In this document: positions 9,135 through 11,046 of the stretch, piece by piece | Layout: the number at the start of each line of letters is the position of its first letter | Position numbering within the stretch: position 1 is the stretch's first letter | Assembly: GCA_002751075.1 (NCBI GenBank) | Contig: NAOQ01000033.1 | Span: 132,475 to 143,520, forward strand | Reading direction: 5' to 3' | DNA length: 11,046 nt | DNA from: Ichthyophonus hoferi | Lineage: Eukaryota; Opisthokonta; Ichthyosporea; Ichthyophonida; Ichthyophonidae | Notes under the pieces: model-generated | Databases searched by the model: none | What the model saw: only the letters and a program-made list of their open reading frames with translations | Told to the model about the DNA's origin: nothing | Translations under genes and position numbers: made by a program

Positions 9135-9256
9135 CAATGCCCTTACTGTCAAGGTGTGGTTGTCGTCCAAGCACTTCTGTAGGAGTTTATTTTTTTGTCT
9201 TTCATTTTTTCTTCTTTTTTCCCCCGTTTTCAGTCAGAACTAGAAGAAGAAAGTAA
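9135..9256. repeat. Right flanking repeat (R1) with hairpin
   Basis: This is the partner of 5405-5545, in the same orientation and diverged by substitutions and small length changes. At 9151-9176 the arms AAG-g-TG-TGG and CCA-ag-CA-CTT can pair around a 7-nt loop, at the position equivalent to the R2 hairpin. The stem sequences differ between copies although the fold potential is kept. R1 lies upstream of the gene A promoter. Confidence 0.5.
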
Positions 9257-9700
9257 ATACTATTACTAATACTAACAGGAATGGCCAGGTTAGCGGAGTT
9301 AAGTCTGTTCATCTTCCTCATAAACCCATCTCCAAGTACACAGCTAATCCAATGTTGGTGATGTTCCATGCTATATTGTATGGGGTGATGTGGTATTAGG
9401 TAAGGTTGTGGTAGGTGAAACATTAAAGTCAAAAGTTGGAGCACACAGAGATTTGTCCTATAGGCCTACATGTGTATGGGCTATAATGAAACCTGACATT
9501 ATCATGCTTCCTGGCGTTACAATTACCCATTCTGAGCTTCCTTTTTGTGGGTAGCAAAGCGCAATAAATATAATGGGTTTAATTATTGTTCTTATAAAAT
9601 ACTTTGGAATCATTGCCTGCAATACTTGCCCCCTAATGTCTAGCGTTAATTGCATAATTTTTCTTTCACATTTCTGTTCTACCATTACCATAGCTTGGTA
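9220..9700 (-). pseudogene. Decayed fragment ending in a hydrophobic segment
   Basis: Minus-strand translations include IMQLTLDIRGQVLQAMIPKY and SEWVIVTPGSMIMSGFI between 9691 and 9458, a Thr/Pro-rich piece (FNVSPTTTLPNTTSPHT), and near the low-coordinate end a strongly hydrophobic stretch (WPFLLVLVIVFTFFF) running into R1. A polar Thr-rich part followed by a terminal hydrophobic segment is what the end of a membrane glycoprotein gene would look like. The pieces are in poor condition and no family is recognised. It may be a further part of the adjacent viral fossil. Confidence 0.25.
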
Positions 9701-10028
9701 TGTTTAAATTTTGAAAAGTAATTCACCTTTTTCTTTAAATAATTTCAAAAGTAATGGCTATGGTCATCCAAAAACATGATGAAGTATTTCGGCTATTATA
9801 AATGTTTAATCGAATATTTCATGATGTTTTACACAAAAAAATCTTATTGTTTTATATAGCGTTGAAACTCTAAATATTAGGAAGTTTTATAATAAGGTTT
9901 CAATTAGTAATTAGAAGTTAGACATTAATTGACATGAATTATTTAAGTCAATGATGTTATAATTGTAGAAAATTAGAACTAGATGATTAATGCAATCTAG
10001 AATGTATAAATACCATGGTTTTTAAGAG
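9701..10028. other. AT-rich spacer with an imperfect palindrome
   Basis: No gene is seen here. Arms at 9771-9791 and 9811-9830 are near-complementary (AAAACATGATGAAGTATTTCG against CGAATATTTCATGATGTTTT, three substitutions and one extra base) around a 19-nt spacer. The rest is AT-rich with no recognised signal. Confidence 0.5.
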
Positions 10029-10218
10029 TGTTGGTAATTGGTACCTTATCAAATGGTAGTACATGATAATACATAAATGATAATTGGTTTCCAATGATGA
10101 TCCTTTGAATACTCATTGGAAAAAATAGTCCTAACCTTTTAGGTAACTAGTAAGTATAAGTTCCTATTGGATACACATGTTCTCCATTGGTCAACTGGTA
10201 TTGACCTAAGAGCCAACA
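10029..10218 (+). mobile_element. Candidate 5' LTR of a retrotransposon fossil
   Basis: The 190-bp stretch starts TGTTGG and ends CCAACA, a 6-bp inverted terminal pair of the TG...CA type used by Ty1/copia and other LTR elements. It lies just upstream of a Gag-like region in the same direction. Inside are several CCAAT/ATTGG words and a palindrome bounded by TCCAATGA and TCATTGGA. A TATATAA word sits immediately after the proposed end, so the true boundary could be a little further right (for example near 10242). No convincing tRNA primer site was identified. The second LTR, if present, is outside the window, so neither the pair nor a target duplication can be tested here. Confidence 0.45.
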
Positions 10219-10310
10219 ACTATATAACCAGCAATCACAGACTTGGTTTGAATCCTGATTTCAGTTGGTAATAAAACAATATGGTGTAACTTTCAAGCTC
10301 TTTAGAAATA

Positions 10311-11046
10311 ATGCCTGAATCCCAGTTAATTTATCATCAAGAACATAGCAAGGTTTCTAGCAAGTAGTCAGGGTCCACCTCCAAGACAAAGAAGAAGAAG
10401 AAGCAGAGAGTGTGTTTCTCTTCTGATTCTGACCGTGACTATGTTTCTTCTGAGAACTCAGAAGAAACAGAAGAGTCAAGTTCTAACCATGGTGGAAAGA
10501 AGAGACATGCCCCCCTAGGCCAGGAGGAGGAACTGGATCTAGAAGAGGTGGCTTATGACAAGATTATGGGCCCAGCAACCTCCAATGCTTCCACTGCAAG
10601 AACAATGGCCACTCCTAAGCAGAGCACCATGGCAGGGGAGCATCACAAACAGAGTGCATCAGGGTATGGCTCTGTCCAGAAACAACAATCTCAGTTTTCT
10701 GAAAGTCAGCAAATATTCACAGCTGAAATGCTCCAAAAAATGTTTATGCGAATGAGAGGAGAGACTCTTAAAACAATTACTCCTCTACCTATCTCTGGAG
10801 ATAAGGTCTTCACCAGCAGTGACAAGGGTATAAGCTACACAAAATGGGTAGAAAGCATCACAAACAAAATGCAAGTTTCCATGTATATACAGGAAATAGA
10901 AGACTGCCCTACCAAACAGCTACTTCACAATTCAACCAGAGTGTCAGCAGAGGAGGCTACAGCTCAGTATTACTTATATACCTCCATGTCTACTGAACAG
11001 TGATTAATAACAGGATGAGTGCAAAACCAGCTTACTTATTACACTT
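10311..11046 (+). pseudogene. Gag-like region of LTR-retrotransposon fossil (partial)
   Basis: The region starts with an ATG 92 nt after the candidate LTR. Order: a polar start, a basic Lys run (SKTKKKKKQR), a Ser/Glu/Asp-rich stretch (CFSSDSDRDYVSSENSEETE), a low-complexity Ala/Thr/Gln linker, then a conserved-looking domain (about 10730-11000) with MFMRMRGETLKTITPLPISG and GISYTKWVESITNKMQVSMY. A Trp in a 'Y..W...i...' helix is typical of the Gag domain of Ty1/copia-type elements, hence the tentative family. No zinc knuckle, protease, integrase or RT is visible before the window ends. The copy shows about two interruptions. Its base composition is less AT-rich than the flanks, as expected for inserted coding sequence. 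A retroviral-type or other Gag is an alternative. Confidence 0.45.

Larger units (their letters stand above)
5405..9256 (-). mobile_element. Endogenous parvovirus-like fossil (densovirus-type capsid genes)
   Basis: All recognisable parts lie on the minus strand. From 9256 downward they are a flanking repeat, a TATA box, unknown gene A, a poly(A) signal, PLA2-bearing minor-capsid region B, capsid region C, membrane-protein frame D, a poly(A) signal and a second flanking repeat. The parvoviral PLA2 domain is the diagnostic part. The capsid region has densovirus-like features. The element is broken, with about eight interruptions across A-C, so it is not a recent insertion, yet the domains are still easy to read. 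No NS1/Rep helicase is seen on either strand between or beside the repeats. The outer limits are inferred from the repeats. Alternatives are a bidnavirus-like chimera or another midsize DNA virus that borrowed parvoviral PLA2. Confidence 0.7.

Noticed and set aside
10234-10262. Possible tRNA T-arm, B box or primer-binding site (GGTTTGAATCC)
   Set aside because: No matching stem, acceptor or A box is found, and the distance from the LTR end and the sequence do not fit a standard primer site.
1-11046. CRISPR array, rRNA or bacterial operon signals
   Set aside because: There are no regularly spaced identical repeats, no rRNA-like conserved stretches and no bacterial gene arrangement. The spliced gene and poly(A) signals show a eukaryotic context.

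Overview
The window is AT-rich eukaryotic nuclear DNA. It holds one spliced host gene, a long stretch without genes, a fossil of a parvovirus-like element, and the start of an LTR-retrotransposon fossil. GT-AG introns with pyrimidine-rich acceptors, CA/TA-rich simple sequence and endogenous parvovirus-type capsid genes suggest an invertebrate animal, but no host gene here fixes the lineage.

Region by region. (1) 1-546: low-complexity TAATAAA-type repeats, then an AT-rich upstream region. (2) 547-2719, plus strand: a four-exon gene for a 154-residue protein whose predicted order of helices and strands fits the roadblock/LC7 fold. Its three introns are almost the same length. (3) 2720-5400: no convincing gene. 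It holds a poly(A) signal, a 47-bp tandem duplication, a weak coding-like relic, and a pair of 34-bp repeats related to the LTR at the right end of the window. (4) About 5405-9256, minus strand: a parvovirus-derived fossil. In transcription order it has a TATA box, an unknown small gene (A), a poly(A) signal, a minor-capsid region with a clear parvoviral phospholipase A2 domain and a glycine/proline-rich tail (B), a densovirus-like capsid region (C), a small membrane-protein frame overlapping the end of C (D), and a poly(A) signal. Two diverged same-direction repeats, each with a hairpin, flank the set. About eight interruptions are spread over A-C, while D looks open. No NS1 replication gene is visible. 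(5) 9220-9700, minus strand: a decayed fragment ending in a hydrophobic segment. (6) 9700-10028: AT-rich, with a near-palindrome. (7) 10029-11046, plus strand: a candidate 190-bp LTR with TGTTGG/CCAACA ends, then a Gag-like region cut off by the window end.

The most interesting item is the fossil: parvoviral capsid and PLA2 modules kept with two unfamiliar genes (A and D), flanked by hairpin-bearing direct repeats, and without the usual replication gene.
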